Shown: piece by piece, positions 43,622 through 52,657 of the stretch
Position numbering within the stretch: position 1 is the stretch's first letter
How the letters are laid out: each line of letters starts with the position of its first letter
Assembly: GCF_003234565.1 (NCBI RefSeq)
Contig: NZ_QKTU01000001.1
Location: forward strand, 62,001 to 126,000
Direction of reading: 5' to 3'
DNA: 64,000 bases
Origin: Curtobacterium sp. MCBD17_013
GTDB lineage: Bacteria > Actinomycetota > Actinomycetes > Actinomycetales > Microbacteriaceae
Notes under the pieces: generated by a model
What the model was told of the DNA's origin: nothing
What the model saw: the letters and a program-made list of their open reading frames with translations, nothing else
Databases searched by the model: none
Program-made: the position numbers and the translations under genes

Positions 43622-44959
43622 GTGTTCCCCAGGACCATCAACCGCCGGGGTGCCGCCGTGCTCCGTCGTGGCGCCGTTCTCGGCGTCGCCACGGTCGCGA
43701 TCGCGGCCGCCCTCACCGGCTGCGCCTCGTCCACCTCGTCGGGCGCCCTCGACACGAAGGCGAAGGTGCACCTGACCGTCTGGTCCGGCCAGGACGACCA
43801 GGCCGAGCAGATCCTCCAGCACCTCGTGTCGGAGTTCGAGCAGCAGCACCCGAACGTCTCGATCGACCTGTCCTCGGGCGCCTCGTCCACCGACCAGCTC
43901 CTCCAGAAGCTCTCCGCGTCCTTCGCGGCGAGCACCTACCCCGACGTCTCCTACACGTACGGATCGTGGGCCAGCCAGCTCGAGCAGTCCGGCCGCACGC
44001 TCGACATCACGAAGGACGTCGCCAAGCCGTCGGTCGGGTGGGACGAGTTCTCCGCCGCGGCGCGGGCCACCGCCCGGCCGACCGGGAAGAAGACGATCGG
44101 GTTCCCCGCGGTCGTCGACGACCTGTCGCTGCTCTACAACAAGACCGTCTTCGACAAGGCGCACGTCGCCTACCCGACGGCGGACTGGACCTGGGCCGAC
44201 TTCCGGAAGGCGGCGAAGCAGCTCACCGATCCGGGGACGAACACCTACGGCTACGGCTACTCCGTGTCGGGGAGCGAGGAGACGACCTGGCAGTTGTGGC
44301 CGCACCTCTGGCAGAACGGTGGGTCCATCCTGTCGAGCAACGGCAAGAAGGCGACGTTCGACTCGACGGCGGGCGTCGACGCCCTCACCTACCTGCGTGA
44401 CCTCGCGATCACCGACAAGAGCGTCTACCTCGACCAGACCGACACGAAGTTCGCGCAGCTGTTCGAGAGCAACCACATCGGCATGATCACCTCCGGCCCC
44501 TGGGAACTGTCGGCGCTCAAGACCGCGGGGACCTCGTACGGCGTGGTGCGGCTCCCCGGGACGAACGGCGACCACCAGACGGTGTCCGGACCCGACCTGT
44601 GGACCCTGTTCGACCACCACGACGCCGACCGTGCCTACTGGGCCGAGCGGTTCACCCAGTGGCTGACGTCGGACGAGCAGGACGAGCAGTTCAACGTGTC
44701 GTACGGCAACCTGCCGCTCCGCTCGAGCGAGGCCGACAGTGCCGAGTTCCAGCAGCAGGTCACGGCGCTCCCCGGGCTCGAGGTGATGGAGCAGAACTCG
44801 GCCAACGCCAAGCAGGCCCGGCCGACGGTCCCCGGGTACAACGGGCTGTCCCAAGCGGTCGGTGCCGCGGTGTCACAGGTCCTGCAGGGCCAGGGGACGC
44901 CCTCGTCAGCATTGAAGACGGCCACCGTCGCAGCCGACAAAGCGCTCGCGGGCAAGTAG
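43622..44959 (+). CDS. ABC importer solute-binding lipoprotein, module 2
   Basis: A 445-aa binding protein with a lipobox ALTGC (Cys 34) after a basic, hydrophobic signal peptide. The mature start VHLTVWSGQDDQAEQILQHLVSEFEQQHPNV and the ending of repeated Ala/Gln helices fit CUT1 sugar-binding proteins (UgpB/MalE-like). The start is GTG 43622 with GAAGGAG upstream; a longer frame has no site. Two permeases follow immediately. The cargo is likely different from module 1 because the downstream enzymes are an amidohydrolase and an FAD oxidoreductase. Confidence 0.88.
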   Translation: MFPRTINRRGAAVLRRGAVLGVATVAIAAALTGCASSTSSGALDTKAKVHLTVWSGQDDQAEQILQHLVSEFEQQHPNVSIDLSSGASSTDQLLQKLSASFAASTYPDVSYTYGSWASQLEQSGRTLDITKDVAKPSVGWDEFSAAARATARPTGKKTIGFPAVVDDLSLLYNKTVFDKAHVAYPTADWTWADFRKAAKQLTDPGTNTYGYGYSVSGSEETTWQLWPHLWQNGGSILSSNGKKATFDSTAGVDALTYLRDLAITDKSVYLDQTDTKFAQLFESNHIGMITSGPWELSALKTAGTSYGVVRLPGTNGDHQTVSGPDLWTLFDHHDADRAYWAERFTQWLTSDEQDEQFNVSYGNLPLRSSEADSAEFQQQVTALPGLEVMEQNSANAKQARPTVPGYNGLSQAVGAAVSQVLQGQGTPSSALKTATVAADKALAGK

Positions 44960-44968
44960 GAGGCGACC

Positions 44969-45907
44969 GTGACCACGTTCGCGCTCCGACCACGGGAGAC
45001 CACCACGGCGGCGGCCGCCGCCGGACGCCGGCGGAGGTCGTTCCGGGACGGACTGGAAGGCTGGGGGTTCGTCACCCCTGCCCTCGTCATCGTGCTCGGG
45101 CTCACCGTCTTCCCCGGGGTGTGGGCCCTCGTCCTCTCGTTCCAGAAGTGGGACGGGTTCAGCGCCGCGGTCTCCGTCGGGGCGCAGAACTACCAGGCGC
45201 TGCTCTCGGACGGGGAACTGCACGCCGCCGTCCTGCACACGCTGCTCTACACGGTCCTGTTCGTGCCGGCATCGGTGCTCCTCGGGCTGTTCCTGGCCGT
45301 GGCGCTGAATCGGCGGATCCGGTTCATCGGCCTCTACCGAACGGCGATCTTCGTGCCGTTCGTCGCGTCGGCGGCCGCCACCGGCATCCTGACCACCTAC
45401 CTCTTCAGCCCGCAGTTCGGGCTCGTCAACAACGTGCTGCGGGTGGTGCACCTGCCGCAGCAGGGATGGCTCGAGGACCGCCACGAGGCCATGATCGTCG
45501 TCACGATCATGTCCCTGTGGGGCCAGGCGGCGTTCACGACGGTGATCTACCTCGCCGCGCTCCAGGACGTCCCCGGTGACGTCATCGAGGCGGCTCGGAT
45601 CGACGGGGCGAACTCGTGGCAGGTCTTCTGGCGGGTGGTGTGGCCGTCGCTCGCGCCCGTCACGGTGTTCGTCGGCATCTACCAGGCCCTGGAGGCGCTC
45701 CAGCTGTTCGACCTCGTGTACGCCACCACCCGCGGCGGGCCGCTCGACGCCACCGAAACGATCGTCTCCTACCTCTGGAAGGTCTCGTTCCAGGGCCTCC
45801 AGTTCGGCTACGGCTCGGCGATCGCGTACGCGATGTTCTTCGTCACCCTCATCCTCACGGTGTCCGTGACCGTGTACACGCGCACCTCCGGAAGGCGGTC
45901 CCGCTGA
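44969..45907 (+). CDS. ABC sugar permease, MalF-like, module 2
   Basis: A 312-aa permease with six helices and the EAA loop EAARIDGANSWQVFWRVVWP. GTG 44969 has TAGGAGG six bases upstream, overlapping the previous stop region. It shares its last base with the ATG of the next permease (TGATG). It makes a heterodimer with the following gene product. Confidence 0.9.
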   Translation: MTTFALRPRETTTAAAAAGRRRRSFRDGLEGWGFVTPALVIVLGLTVFPGVWALVLSFQKWDGFSAAVSVGAQNYQALLSDGELHAAVLHTLLYTVLFVPASVLLGLFLAVALNRRIRFIGLYRTAIFVPFVASAAATGILTTYLFSPQFGLVNNVLRVVHLPQQGWLEDRHEAMIVVTIMSLWGQAAFTTVIYLAALQDVPGDVIEAARIDGANSWQVFWRVVWPSLAPVTVFVGIYQALEALQLFDLVYATTRGGPLDATETIVSYLWKVSFQGLQFGYGSAIAYAMFFVTLILTVSVTVYTRTSGRRSR

Positions 45908-46806
45908 TGGCCATCGACCTCCCCACCCTGTCCGCCGAGCACGGGCGCACCCGGACCCGGCCGCTCCCCGCGCCGCTCGCCCGCCGGCGCCGGAGGCTCC
46001 CCTTCAGCGGCTGGCACTTCCTGCTGGTCCCGGTGGCGTTCCTGTTCCTCCTGCCGTTCCTCGAGATGTTCATCACGTCGGTGGAACCGGCCGCCGAGAT
46101 CAACGCGTTCCCGCCGGCCTTCATCCCCTCGCACGTGACGCTCGACGGGTTCCGGCAGCTGTTCGCGCAGTCGGACATCCTGCACTGGCTGCTCAACACC
46201 GTCATCGTGTCCGCGGCGGCGGTCGGCTCCCACCTCGTGCTGTGCTCGCTCGCCGGCTACGGCTTCGCGCGGCTGCCGTTCCCGGGCCGCTCGTTCGCGT
46301 TCCTCGCGGTCCTCGCCACGATCATGATCCCGACACAGCTGCTCATGGTGCCGACGTACGTCATGTTCGCCCGGGTCGGGCTCATCGACCACCTCGGCGC
46401 GGCCATCGTCCCGTGGCTCGCCTCGGCGTTCGGGATCTTCCTGATGCGGCAGTTCTTCCTGTCGCTCCCCGCGGAACTCGAGGAGGCCGGCCTCATCGAC
46501 GGGTGCACGCGCCTCCAGGTGTTCTTCCGGATCATCCTGCCGCTGGCCCGGCCGGCGCTGGCGACGCTCGCGATCTTCACCCTGCTCGGCTCCTGGAACG
46601 ACCTCGTCTGGCCGCTCATCGCGATCAACAACGAGCACGCGTTCACGCTGCAGCTCGGCCTGACGAACTTCCAGGGCTCGCGACGTACGGAGTGGTCCCT
46701 GCTCATGGCGGGCAACGTGATCGCCACGCTGCCGCTGATCCTGTTCTTCCTGGCCGCGCAGAAGCAGTTCGTCGCGACGATGACCTTCGCGGGCCTGAAG
46801 GGATGA
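45907..46806 (+). CDS. ABC sugar permease, MalG-like, module 2
   Basis: A 299-aa permease with a 35-residue Arg-rich N-terminal tail, six helices and the EAA loop EEAGLIDGCTRLQVFFRIILP. It is the second half of the importer channel. As in module 1, no ATPase gene accompanies it. An 80-bp gap with a short GAGC tandem repeat separates it from the amidohydrolase gene. Confidence 0.9.
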   Translation: MAIDLPTLSAEHGRTRTRPLPAPLARRRRRLPFSGWHFLLVPVAFLFLLPFLEMFITSVEPAAEINAFPPAFIPSHVTLDGFRQLFAQSDILHWLLNTVIVSAAAVGSHLVLCSLAGYGFARLPFPGRSFAFLAVLATIMIPTQLLMVPTYVMFARVGLIDHLGAAIVPWLASAFGIFLMRQFFLSLPAELEEAGLIDGCTRLQVFFRIILPLARPALATLAIFTLLGSWNDLVWPLIAINNEHAFTLQLGLTNFQGSRRTEWSLLMAGNVIATLPLILFFLAAQKQFVATMTFAGLKG

Positions 46807-46885
46807 CGCAGCACTGGATGTCTCGACGCAGCCCGCGAGCGAGCGAGCGAGGACGACGGCGCACCGCGCGCCGTCCGGAGGAGGA

Positions 46886-47959
46886 ATGATGGCAACACCC
46901 GACTGGGACCGCGTCGCCGAGCTACGACTGACCGACTGGCGGCCGCGCGCGCAGGTCCGCCTGCCGCACACCACGGTCACGCGGAGCGCCGTCCCCTGCA
47001 TCGACGTCCACAACCACCTCGGACGCTGGCTGAGCGACGACGGCGACTGGATGATCACCGACCCGGCCGACCTCGTGCGCACCATGGACGCCGCGAACGT
47101 CGCCACCGTCGTGAACCTCGACGGCATGTGGGGTGACGAGGTGGACGCGAACGTCGAGCGGTACGACCGTGCGTTCCCCGGGCGGTTCGTGACGTTCTGC
47201 CAGCTGGACTGGCCGCTCCTCGGCGAACCGGACGGCGAGGAGCGGCTGCTCGCCTCCCTCGACGACAGCAAGCGGCGTGGTGCACGCGGTCTGAAGGTGT
47301 GGAAGAACCTCGGGCTGCGGGTGCACGACGCCGACGGCGCCGTGATCCTGCCGGACGACCCCCGCGTGGTGCGCGTCCTCGGTCACGCCGGTGACATCGG
47401 CCTGCCGGTCCTGATCCACGTGGCCGACCCGATGGCGTTCTTCGAACCGCTCGACGAGCACAACGAACGGCTCGACGAACTGGGGCACGAGCGCGACTGG
47501 TGGTTCGGCGACCGCTCGGTCTTCCCGACGTTCGACCGGATCCTCGACGCCCTGGATGCCCTCGTGGTCGCCACCCCGCAGACGACCTACATCGGCGCGC
47601 ACGTCGGGTGCGTCGCCGAGGACCTGGACCGGGTCGAGCGGCTCCTCGAGCGCGCGCCGAACTTCACCGTGGACACCGGCGGTCGGATGGCCGAGCTGGG
47701 TCGGCAGCCCCGCCGGTTCCGCGCCCTCGTCGAGCGGTTCCCCGATCGCGTGTTGTTCGGATCGGACGTCTACCCGGTCGACGCGGAGGCCTACGCGCTC
47801 TTCTACCGCTTCCTCGAGACCGAGGACGAGAGCTTCGACTACGCACCCGGCGCCGCCGTGCCGCCGCAGGGGCGCTGGCAGGTGTCGGGCGTGGGACTCA
47901 GCGGCTCCTCGCTCGAGCAGGTGTACGCGGGCAACGCCCGTCGCGTGCTGGGCCTGTGA
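46886..47959 (+). CDS. Amidohydrolase-2 family metal-dependent hydrolase
   Basis: A 357-aa TIM-barrel enzyme of the amidohydrolase-2 family (PF04909). The N-terminal metal ligands are in CIDVHNHLGRW, another His is in VLIHVADP, a further one in YIGAHVGC and the catalytic Asp is in LFGSDVYPVD. Known members decarboxylate or hydrolyse ring acids and lactones. ATG 46886 is preceded by GGAG (a second ATG at 46889 is equally good). In an operon with a sugar importer and an FAD oxidoreductase, it may open a sugar lactone or cleave an amide on an imported glycoside. The GTG of the next gene overlaps its stop. Confidence 0.82.
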   Translation: MMATPDWDRVAELRLTDWRPRAQVRLPHTTVTRSAVPCIDVHNHLGRWLSDDGDWMITDPADLVRTMDAANVATVVNLDGMWGDEVDANVERYDRAFPGRFVTFCQLDWPLLGEPDGEERLLASLDDSKRRGARGLKVWKNLGLRVHDADGAVILPDDPRVVRVLGHAGDIGLPVLIHVADPMAFFEPLDEHNERLDELGHERDWWFGDRSVFPTFDRILDALDALVVATPQTTYIGAHVGCVAEDLDRVERLLERAPNFTVDTGGRMAELGRQPRRFRALVERFPDRVLFGSDVYPVDAEAYALFYRFLETEDESFDYAPGAAVPPQGRWQVSGVGLSGSSLEQVYAGNARRVLGL

Positions 47960-49125
47960 CCGCGGGACGCCGGGTGGCCGACGTCGTCGTGCTCGGCGCC
48001 GGGATCTCCGGAACGAGCGTCGCACTGCGGCTCGCCGAGCGCGGTGTCGCGGTCACCCTCGTCGACGCGGGGCTCCCCGGCCGAGCGACCACCGCGGGAG
48101 CCGGCATCATCTCGCCGTTCGGCCTGGCGCCGGGCGACACGGACCCGCGGTGGACGCGCCTGGTCGACGCGGCCGTCGCCCGGTACCCGGGCCTCCTGCG
48201 CGACCTCGGCGATGACGCCACCACGCGCGCCGACTACGCGATCGTCGACGAGGTCGTCGTGGCCGCCGACGAGGAGGAACGCGGCGCACTCGCGGCCCTG
48301 GCCGCACGGGCGGCGGAACGGGACCCCGGCGGAGCGGCAGGCGAGGCGCCCGTGTTCCTGGAGGGCCGGGAACTCCGCGAGCGATGGCCCGCGGTCGATC
48401 CCGACCTGCAGGGACTCCTGCTCGCCGGCACCGCCAGGGTGGACGGCCACGCGCTCACGGCTGTGCTCCTGGATGCCGCGGTCCGGTCGGGGGTCGAGGT
48501 CGTGCCCGGACGCGCGGAGCTCCGTCGTGCCGGATCCCGGGCCATCGTCGAGGTCGACGGGGCGCCCGTGGTCGCCGACACCGTCGTGATCGCGACCGGG
48601 GCCTGGTCCTCGTCGATGCTGACGACCGTGGGCGTGCCGACCTCCGTCACGGCGGACCGCGGTCAGATCGTGCACCTCGCGGCGGGGTGGCTGCCCACCG
48701 AGCGGCTCCCGGTCCTCAAGACCTTCGCCGGACCGTACGTCATCGGGTTCAGCGGAGGACGCATCGTCGCCGGTGCGACCCACGAGACCAGCCCCGACCA
48801 CGACGCCGAGGTCCGAGCGGGCGACCAACGGACGGTGTTGCAGGACGCGCTCCGCGTCGCGCCAGGGCTCACCGCCGCGCGGATCGTCGAGACCCGCGTC
48901 GGGCTGCGTCCGGCCTCGGCCGACGGGTTCCCGCTGGTCGGGCGGTCGCGGCTGGACGACGTGTTCGTGGCCACCGGGTTCGGCTCGTGGGGGCTCACAC
49001 TCGGCCCCCTCCTCGGCGAGGTGCTCGCCGATCAGGTCCTCGGCGGCCCCGTCCACCCGGTGGCCGACCTCGTCGATCCACTCCGGGTGCCCGTCGACGT
49101 GCCCGAGGACGCTCCGGGGGAGTGA
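47956..49125 (+). CDS. FAD-dependent oxidoreductase, DAO family
   Basis: A 389-aa flavoprotein of the D-amino-acid oxidase/glycine-oxidase family. The FAD-binding Rossmann motif is VVVLGAGISGTSVALRLAERG, ending in an Asp (VDAG), and the C-terminal FAD segment GLRPASADGFPLVG...VATGFGSWGLTLGP closes it. Members oxidise secondary or primary amines such as D-amino acids, sarcosine or glycine. It starts at GTG 47956 with a 4-bp overlap, so it is coupled to the amidohydrolase. An amine released by that hydrolase could be its substrate; this is speculation from the operon. Confidence 0.83.
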   Translation: MTAGRRVADVVVLGAGISGTSVALRLAERGVAVTLVDAGLPGRATTAGAGIISPFGLAPGDTDPRWTRLVDAAVARYPGLLRDLGDDATTRADYAIVDEVVVAADEEERGALAALAARAAERDPGGAAGEAPVFLEGRELRERWPAVDPDLQGLLLAGTARVDGHALTAVLLDAAVRSGVEVVPGRAELRRAGSRAIVEVDGAPVVADTVVIATGAWSSSMLTTVGVPTSVTADRGQIVHLAAGWLPTERLPVLKTFAGPYVIGFSGGRIVAGATHETSPDHDAEVRAGDQRTVLQDALRVAPGLTAARIVETRVGLRPASADGFPLVGRSRLDDVFVATGFGSWGLTLGPLLGEVLADQVLGGPVHPVADLVDPLRVPVDVPEDAPGE

Positions 49126-49129
49126 ACCT

Positions 49130-49170
49130 CCGAGCCGCCCCGCGGACCACCGGTCCCCGGGGCGGCTCGG
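49130..49170 (+). terminator. Terminator of the module-2 operon
   Basis: CCGAGCCGCCCCG (49130-49142) pairs perfectly with 49158-49170 around a 15-base loop, directly after the oxidoreductase stop. Confidence 0.7.
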
Positions 49171-49189
49171 CGAACGGCGCAGCGATCCG

Positions 49190-49230
49190 CCGCGCCGTGC
49201 CCCCACCGAGTGGGCAGGGGCACGGCGCGG
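49190..49230 (-). terminator. Terminator of the convergent GH4 gene
   Basis: CCGCGCCGTGCCCC (49190-49203) pairs with 49217-49230, two bases beyond the stop of the minus-strand GH4 gene at 49232. With the hairpin at 49130 it makes a back-to-back terminator pair between convergent genes. Confidence 0.7.
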
Positions 49231-49231
49231 G

Positions 49232-50551
49232 TCACGACCAGGTCGACGGGACGTGCACCCGGAGCGGCTCGGGCAAGAGGTCGCCGTGCGCGTCCACGAG
49301 GTCGTTGCACATGGCCCAGATCTGCTCGGGCGTCAGGGTCGAACTCGCGTTCGGGTCGAGGAGCACGGCCTGGCGCACGAGCAGGGGATCGCCGGTCTGC
49401 GCCGCGGCCACGGCGAGCTCGGCGACCGACACGTAGTTGCGGTTCTGCGCGGCGCACTGCAGCGGCAGGTTCCCGATGCGGTGCGGCGCGAGGCCGCCCG
49501 CGTCGATCGTGCACGGCACCTCGACGGCGGCGCCGGTCGGCAGGTCGTCGATGAGCCCGCGGTTCGGCACGTTCGCGTGGATGACCCGTTCGGTGCCGGT
49601 CACCATCGAGTGGATGATCAGCGGTGCGTACTCGGCGGCGCCGTTGTCGTGGAGTTCGAGATCGGTCCCCGAGGCCAGGCGTGTCCGTGCGTCCTCGAAC
49701 TCGTCGACGTTCGCTGCGCTGATGTCGAGGTACTGGAGCGGTTCGATCCGGTACCGGGCGATCTGCTCTGGGGAGCGGAGGAACCACGACAGGTACTCGG
49801 AGGAGTGCTCGCTGGTCTCCGTCGGGTAGAACCCGAACCGTTCGAACATCTCGACCCGGACGCGTCGCTGCAGTTCCGGCTCGGAGCGGATCCGCTCGCG
49901 CAGTCGCGGGTACAGGTCCTCGCCGTCGCGGGACCACTCGAGCAACCACGCCTGGTGGTTGACGCCCGCAGCACGGTAGTGCGTGCCCTCGAGCGGGACG
50001 CCGACGAGCTCACACAGCTCGTGGGCGGTCCAGTAGACGCTGTGGCAGAGACCGACCGACCGGATGTCCGGCGCGACGACCGACAGCCACCACACGTTCA
50101 TCGCCATCGGGTTGGTGTAGTTCATGAGGAGGGCGTCGGGGCACACCGCTCGCATGTCGGCGGTCAGGGCGGTCAGGAACGGGAACGTCCGGAGGCCGCG
50201 GAAGACACCGCCGACACCGGTGGTGTCCCCGATCGTCTGCTGCAGGCCGTAGCGCGCCGGGATCTCCAGGTCCTTCCGGGTGCCGTCGATGCCGCCGATC
50301 TGCACCATGTTGACGACGAAGTCGCTGCCCTCGAGGGCCAGTCTGCGGTCGAGGCTCGCGACGATCGTGGCGCGCGCGCCGAGCCGCTCGTTCACCTGCT
50401 TCGCGGTGCCCTCGGCCACCGCGAGTCGGTCGGGGTCGACGTCGTGGAGCGCGACGGTGACGTCGGCGAGTTCGGGGAAGCGGAGGAGGTCGGTCAGCAG
50501 CTGGCGCGTGAACACGACGCTGCCGGCGCCGATGAAGGTAACCCGTGTCAT
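49232..50551 (-). CDS. GH4 glycosidase, alpha-galactosidase (MelA)-like, copy 3
   Basis: A 439-aa NAD/Mn-dependent glycosidase. It opens RVTFIGAGSVVFTRQLL and has MNYTNPMAM (143-151), metal-binding C169-H170 in GLCHSV and N198-H199 in AGVNHQAW. The GLCHSV and -NHQAW- segments are closest to E. coli MelA. It is about as long as copy 1 and shares the FFP/ FGYFPTE(T)SEHS(S/A)EY stretch with it, so the two are paralogues. ATG 50551 has GAGGATC upstream. It faces the module-2 operon and is divergent from a DeoR gene that probably controls it. Confidence 0.88.
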   Translation of the reverse strand: MTRVTFIGAGSVVFTRQLLTDLLRFPELADVTVALHDVDPDRLAVAEGTAKQVNERLGARATIVASLDRRLALEGSDFVVNMVQIGGIDGTRKDLEIPARYGLQQTIGDTTGVGGVFRGLRTFPFLTALTADMRAVCPDALLMNYTNPMAMNVWWLSVVAPDIRSVGLCHSVYWTAHELCELVGVPLEGTHYRAAGVNHQAWLLEWSRDGEDLYPRLRERIRSEPELQRRVRVEMFERFGFYPTETSEHSSEYLSWFLRSPEQIARYRIEPLQYLDISAANVDEFEDARTRLASGTDLELHDNGAAEYAPLIIHSMVTGTERVIHANVPNRGLIDDLPTGAAVEVPCTIDAGGLAPHRIGNLPLQCAAQNRNYVSVAELAVAAAQTGDPLLVRQAVLLDPNASSTLTPEQIWAMCNDLVDAHGDLLPEPLRVHVPSTWS

Positions 50552-50646
50552 GGTGCTGATCCTCGTCAGCAGTGCGCGGATCACCAACGGTTTCGCGCGG
50601 AACACCCGCAAGTGGACAACAGGAATGAGCGAGTGCGCGCTCCCAG

Positions 50647-50652
50647 TAGCAT
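50647..50652 (+). promoter_or_regulatory. Leaderless -10 box TAGCAT
   Basis: TAGCAT ends six bases before the ATG at 50659 of the DeoR gene. GAGG in the spacer is too close to the start to act as a ribosome-binding site. Confidence 0.5.
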
Positions 50653-50658
50653 CGAGGC

Positions 50659-51474
50659 ATGACCTACCAGGGCGGCCGGGCGGACCCGCACCCGCGCGCG
50701 ACCTCGGTCAAACGATCGCAGCGCATGCTCGCCATCCTCGAGCGCCTGGCCGAGAGCGGAAGTCTCAGTCTCGAGTCGCTCTCGGCGGAGCTCGCGGTGT
50801 CCCCGGCGACGATCCGGCGCGACCTCGCCGACCTCGAGGACCAGCAACTCCTGCGTCGTACCCACGGCGGTGCGAAGACCTTCGACACCGCGATCGAACT
50901 CCCGGTGCAGCTGAAGGACACCCGCTTCCGTGAGGCGAAGGCGCTGATCGCCCGGAGAGCAGCGCAACTCATCCCGTCGGGCAGGTACGTCGTCGCCCTC
51001 TCCGGTGGCACCACGACGACCGAGGTGGCGCGGGTGCTGGCCACGCGCCGCGAACTCACCATCGTGACCAACTCCCTCACGACCGCGACACAGCTGGCGT
51101 CGCGACCCACCCTGCAGGTCATCATGACGGGCGGTCTCGTCCGACCACACTCGTTCGAACTGGTCGGCGTGCTCGCGGAGAACACCTTCAACGCGATCAA
51201 CGTGGGCACCGCGATCCTCGGCGTCGACGGCATCACCGCCGCGGCCGGAGCCACCACCCACGACGAGGTCGAGGCCCGCACGAACCACGCGATGGTGACG
51301 CACGCGCAACGCACGGTCGTCGTGGCCGACGGCTCGAAGGTGGGGCGTGTGACGCTGGCGAGCGTGGCGACCTGCGACCAGGTCCACGACCTCGTGACGG
51401 ACTCGACCGCCGACCCGGCCGCGCTCGAGGAGCTCCGGGACGCCGGGGTCCGGGTGCACGTCGCCGACGCGTGA
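50659..51474 (+). CDS. DeoR/GlpR-family regulator of the second sugar module
   Basis: A 271-aa repressor with an N-terminal winged helix (LSAELAVSPATIRRDLADLEDQQLL) and a sensor domain with VALSGGTTTTEVA, TIVTNSLTTA, AILGVDGITAAAG and VVVADGSKVGR. The leading 17 residues are not part of the fold. It is divergent from the third GH4 gene and 116 bp upstream of a fructokinase gene. It is a paralogue of the module-1 regulator. The inducer is probably a hexose phosphate. Confidence 0.87.
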   Translation: MTYQGGRADPHPRATSVKRSQRMLAILERLAESGSLSLESLSAELAVSPATIRRDLADLEDQQLLRRTHGGAKTFDTAIELPVQLKDTRFREAKALIARRAAQLIPSGRYVVALSGGTTTTEVARVLATRRELTIVTNSLTTATQLASRPTLQVIMTGGLVRPHSFELVGVLAENTFNAINVGTAILGVDGITAAAGATTHDEVEARTNHAMVTHAQRTVVVADGSKVGRVTLASVATCDQVHDLVTDSTADPAALEELRDAGVRVHVADA

Positions 51475-51590
51475 GGGCCGGCCGGGGGACCGGTCGCCCG
51501 GCACTCGTCCCCGCGGGGGTCGTGCCATCCTGGGAACCGATCGAACACGAGCACGGCGAGCAACGACGCCGACCGAAGGAGCAGACACAC

Positions 51591-52493
51591 GTGATCGCAG
51601 GCATCGAGACGGGCGGGACGAAGGTCATCTGCGGGGTGGTCTCCGAGGACGACCCCCAGCGGCTGCTCAGCACGACCCGGATCCCCACGACCACGCCCGA
51701 CGAGACCACCACCGCGATCAACGCCTTCCTCGACGAGGCCGAGGCGTCGTCGTCCGAGCCGGTCACCGCGCTCGGGGTGGCGTCGTTCGGCCCCGTCAAC
51801 GTCGACCCCGCCGAGGACCGCTGGGGCTGGGTCACCGGGACGCCCAAGCCGGGATGGGCGGACCAGGACCTGCTCGGACGGATCCCCCTCGCCTCCCGGG
51901 TCCCGACCGTGATCATGGCCGACGTGGGCAGCGCGGCCCTCGGCGAAGCGACCTGGGGCGCGGGGCGCGACGTCGACCGCGTCGGGTACGCGACGTTCGG
52001 GACCGGCGTGGGCGTCGGCCTCGCGCTCGGCGGCCGACTGCTGCACGGCAACGGCTACCCCGAGATGGGGCACGTCATCGTCCGCAAGCACCCGCAGGAC
52101 GACTTCGTCGGCAGCTGCCCGTTCCACGGCGACTGCCTCGAGGGGCTCGCGTCCGGGCCGGCCGTGATCGGTCGATGGGGACACGACGCCTCCTCGTTCA
52201 CCGACCCGGAGGAGCAGGCCCTGGCGTACGAGATGCTCGGCTCCTACATCGCGCAGCTCGCCCTCACGGCGGCGATCACCGCCGGCGTGCAGCGCTTCGT
52301 CGTCGGCGGCGGGGTGCTCAAGTCCCCGGGGCTGTTCGATGCCGTGCGGGCGCAGCTGCCGATCCTGTCCGGTGGGCCCGGCGCGGGGCACGCCGCGTCG
52401 CTCGACGCACCGGACTTCCTGGCGCAGCCGGCGCTCGGGGACCACTCGGGCGTGCTCGGGGCCGTCGCGGCAGCGCTGACGCTCGAGCGCTGA
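51591..52493 (+). CDS. ROK-family fructokinase
   Basis: A 300-aa sugar kinase. It has the phosphate loop GIETGGTKVICG, the ROK ATP motif ATFGTGVGVGLALGG and a zinc-binding H...CPFHGDCLEGLASG stretch that marks fructokinases of the ScrK/GmuE type. The start is GTG 51591 with GAAGGAG eleven bases upstream. It likely makes fructose 6-phosphate from fructose or mannose derivatives released from the imported sugars. It may be co-transcribed with the DeoR gene before it. Confidence 0.87.
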   Translation: MIAGIETGGTKVICGVVSEDDPQRLLSTTRIPTTTPDETTTAINAFLDEAEASSSEPVTALGVASFGPVNVDPAEDRWGWVTGTPKPGWADQDLLGRIPLASRVPTVIMADVGSAALGEATWGAGRDVDRVGYATFGTGVGVGLALGGRLLHGNGYPEMGHVIVRKHPQDDFVGSCPFHGDCLEGLASGPAVIGRWGHDASSFTDPEEQALAYEMLGSYIAQLALTAAITAGVQRFVVGGGVLKSPGLFDAVRAQLPILSGGPGAGHAASLDAPDFLAQPALGDHSGVLGAVAAALTLER

Positions 52494-52506
52494 CCCGATC
52501 CCGGGC

Positions 52507-52612
52507 GACTGCGCGCCTGGACGACGACTGCGCGCCTGGACGACGACTGCGCGCCTGGACGACGACTGCGCCGTCGCGACGACAGTGCAGTCGCGACGAC
52601 AGCGCAGTCGTC
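52507..52612. repeat. Composite tandem and inverted repeat
   Basis: Three perfect tandem copies of the 19-bp unit GACTGCGCGCCTGGACGAC (52507-52525, 52526-52544, 52545-52563) run into a partial fourth. Then come two direct copies of GTCGCGACGACAGYGCA, and an inverted match to the unit (GCGCAGTCGTCGTCCA) near 52600. The whole can fold into a large hairpin. It lies in the 164-bp gap between the fructokinase gene and a small minus-strand gene. Its sequence is different from the 58-bp element. Confidence 0.8.
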
Positions 52613-52657
52613 GTCCACGCGCGCCCTTCCGGAAGCCTCGCGCCCGCCCGAAGCGCG

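Noticed and set aside
46838..46856. GAGC tandem repeat before the amidohydrolase gene as a possible phase-variation tract
   Set aside because: Only about four imperfect units, and it lies in a spacer far from promoter elements; it is likely incidental.
52507..52563. Three regularly repeated 19-mers that could suggest a CRISPR array
   Set aside because: The copies are directly adjacent with no spacers between them, the unit is too short, and no cas gene is near.
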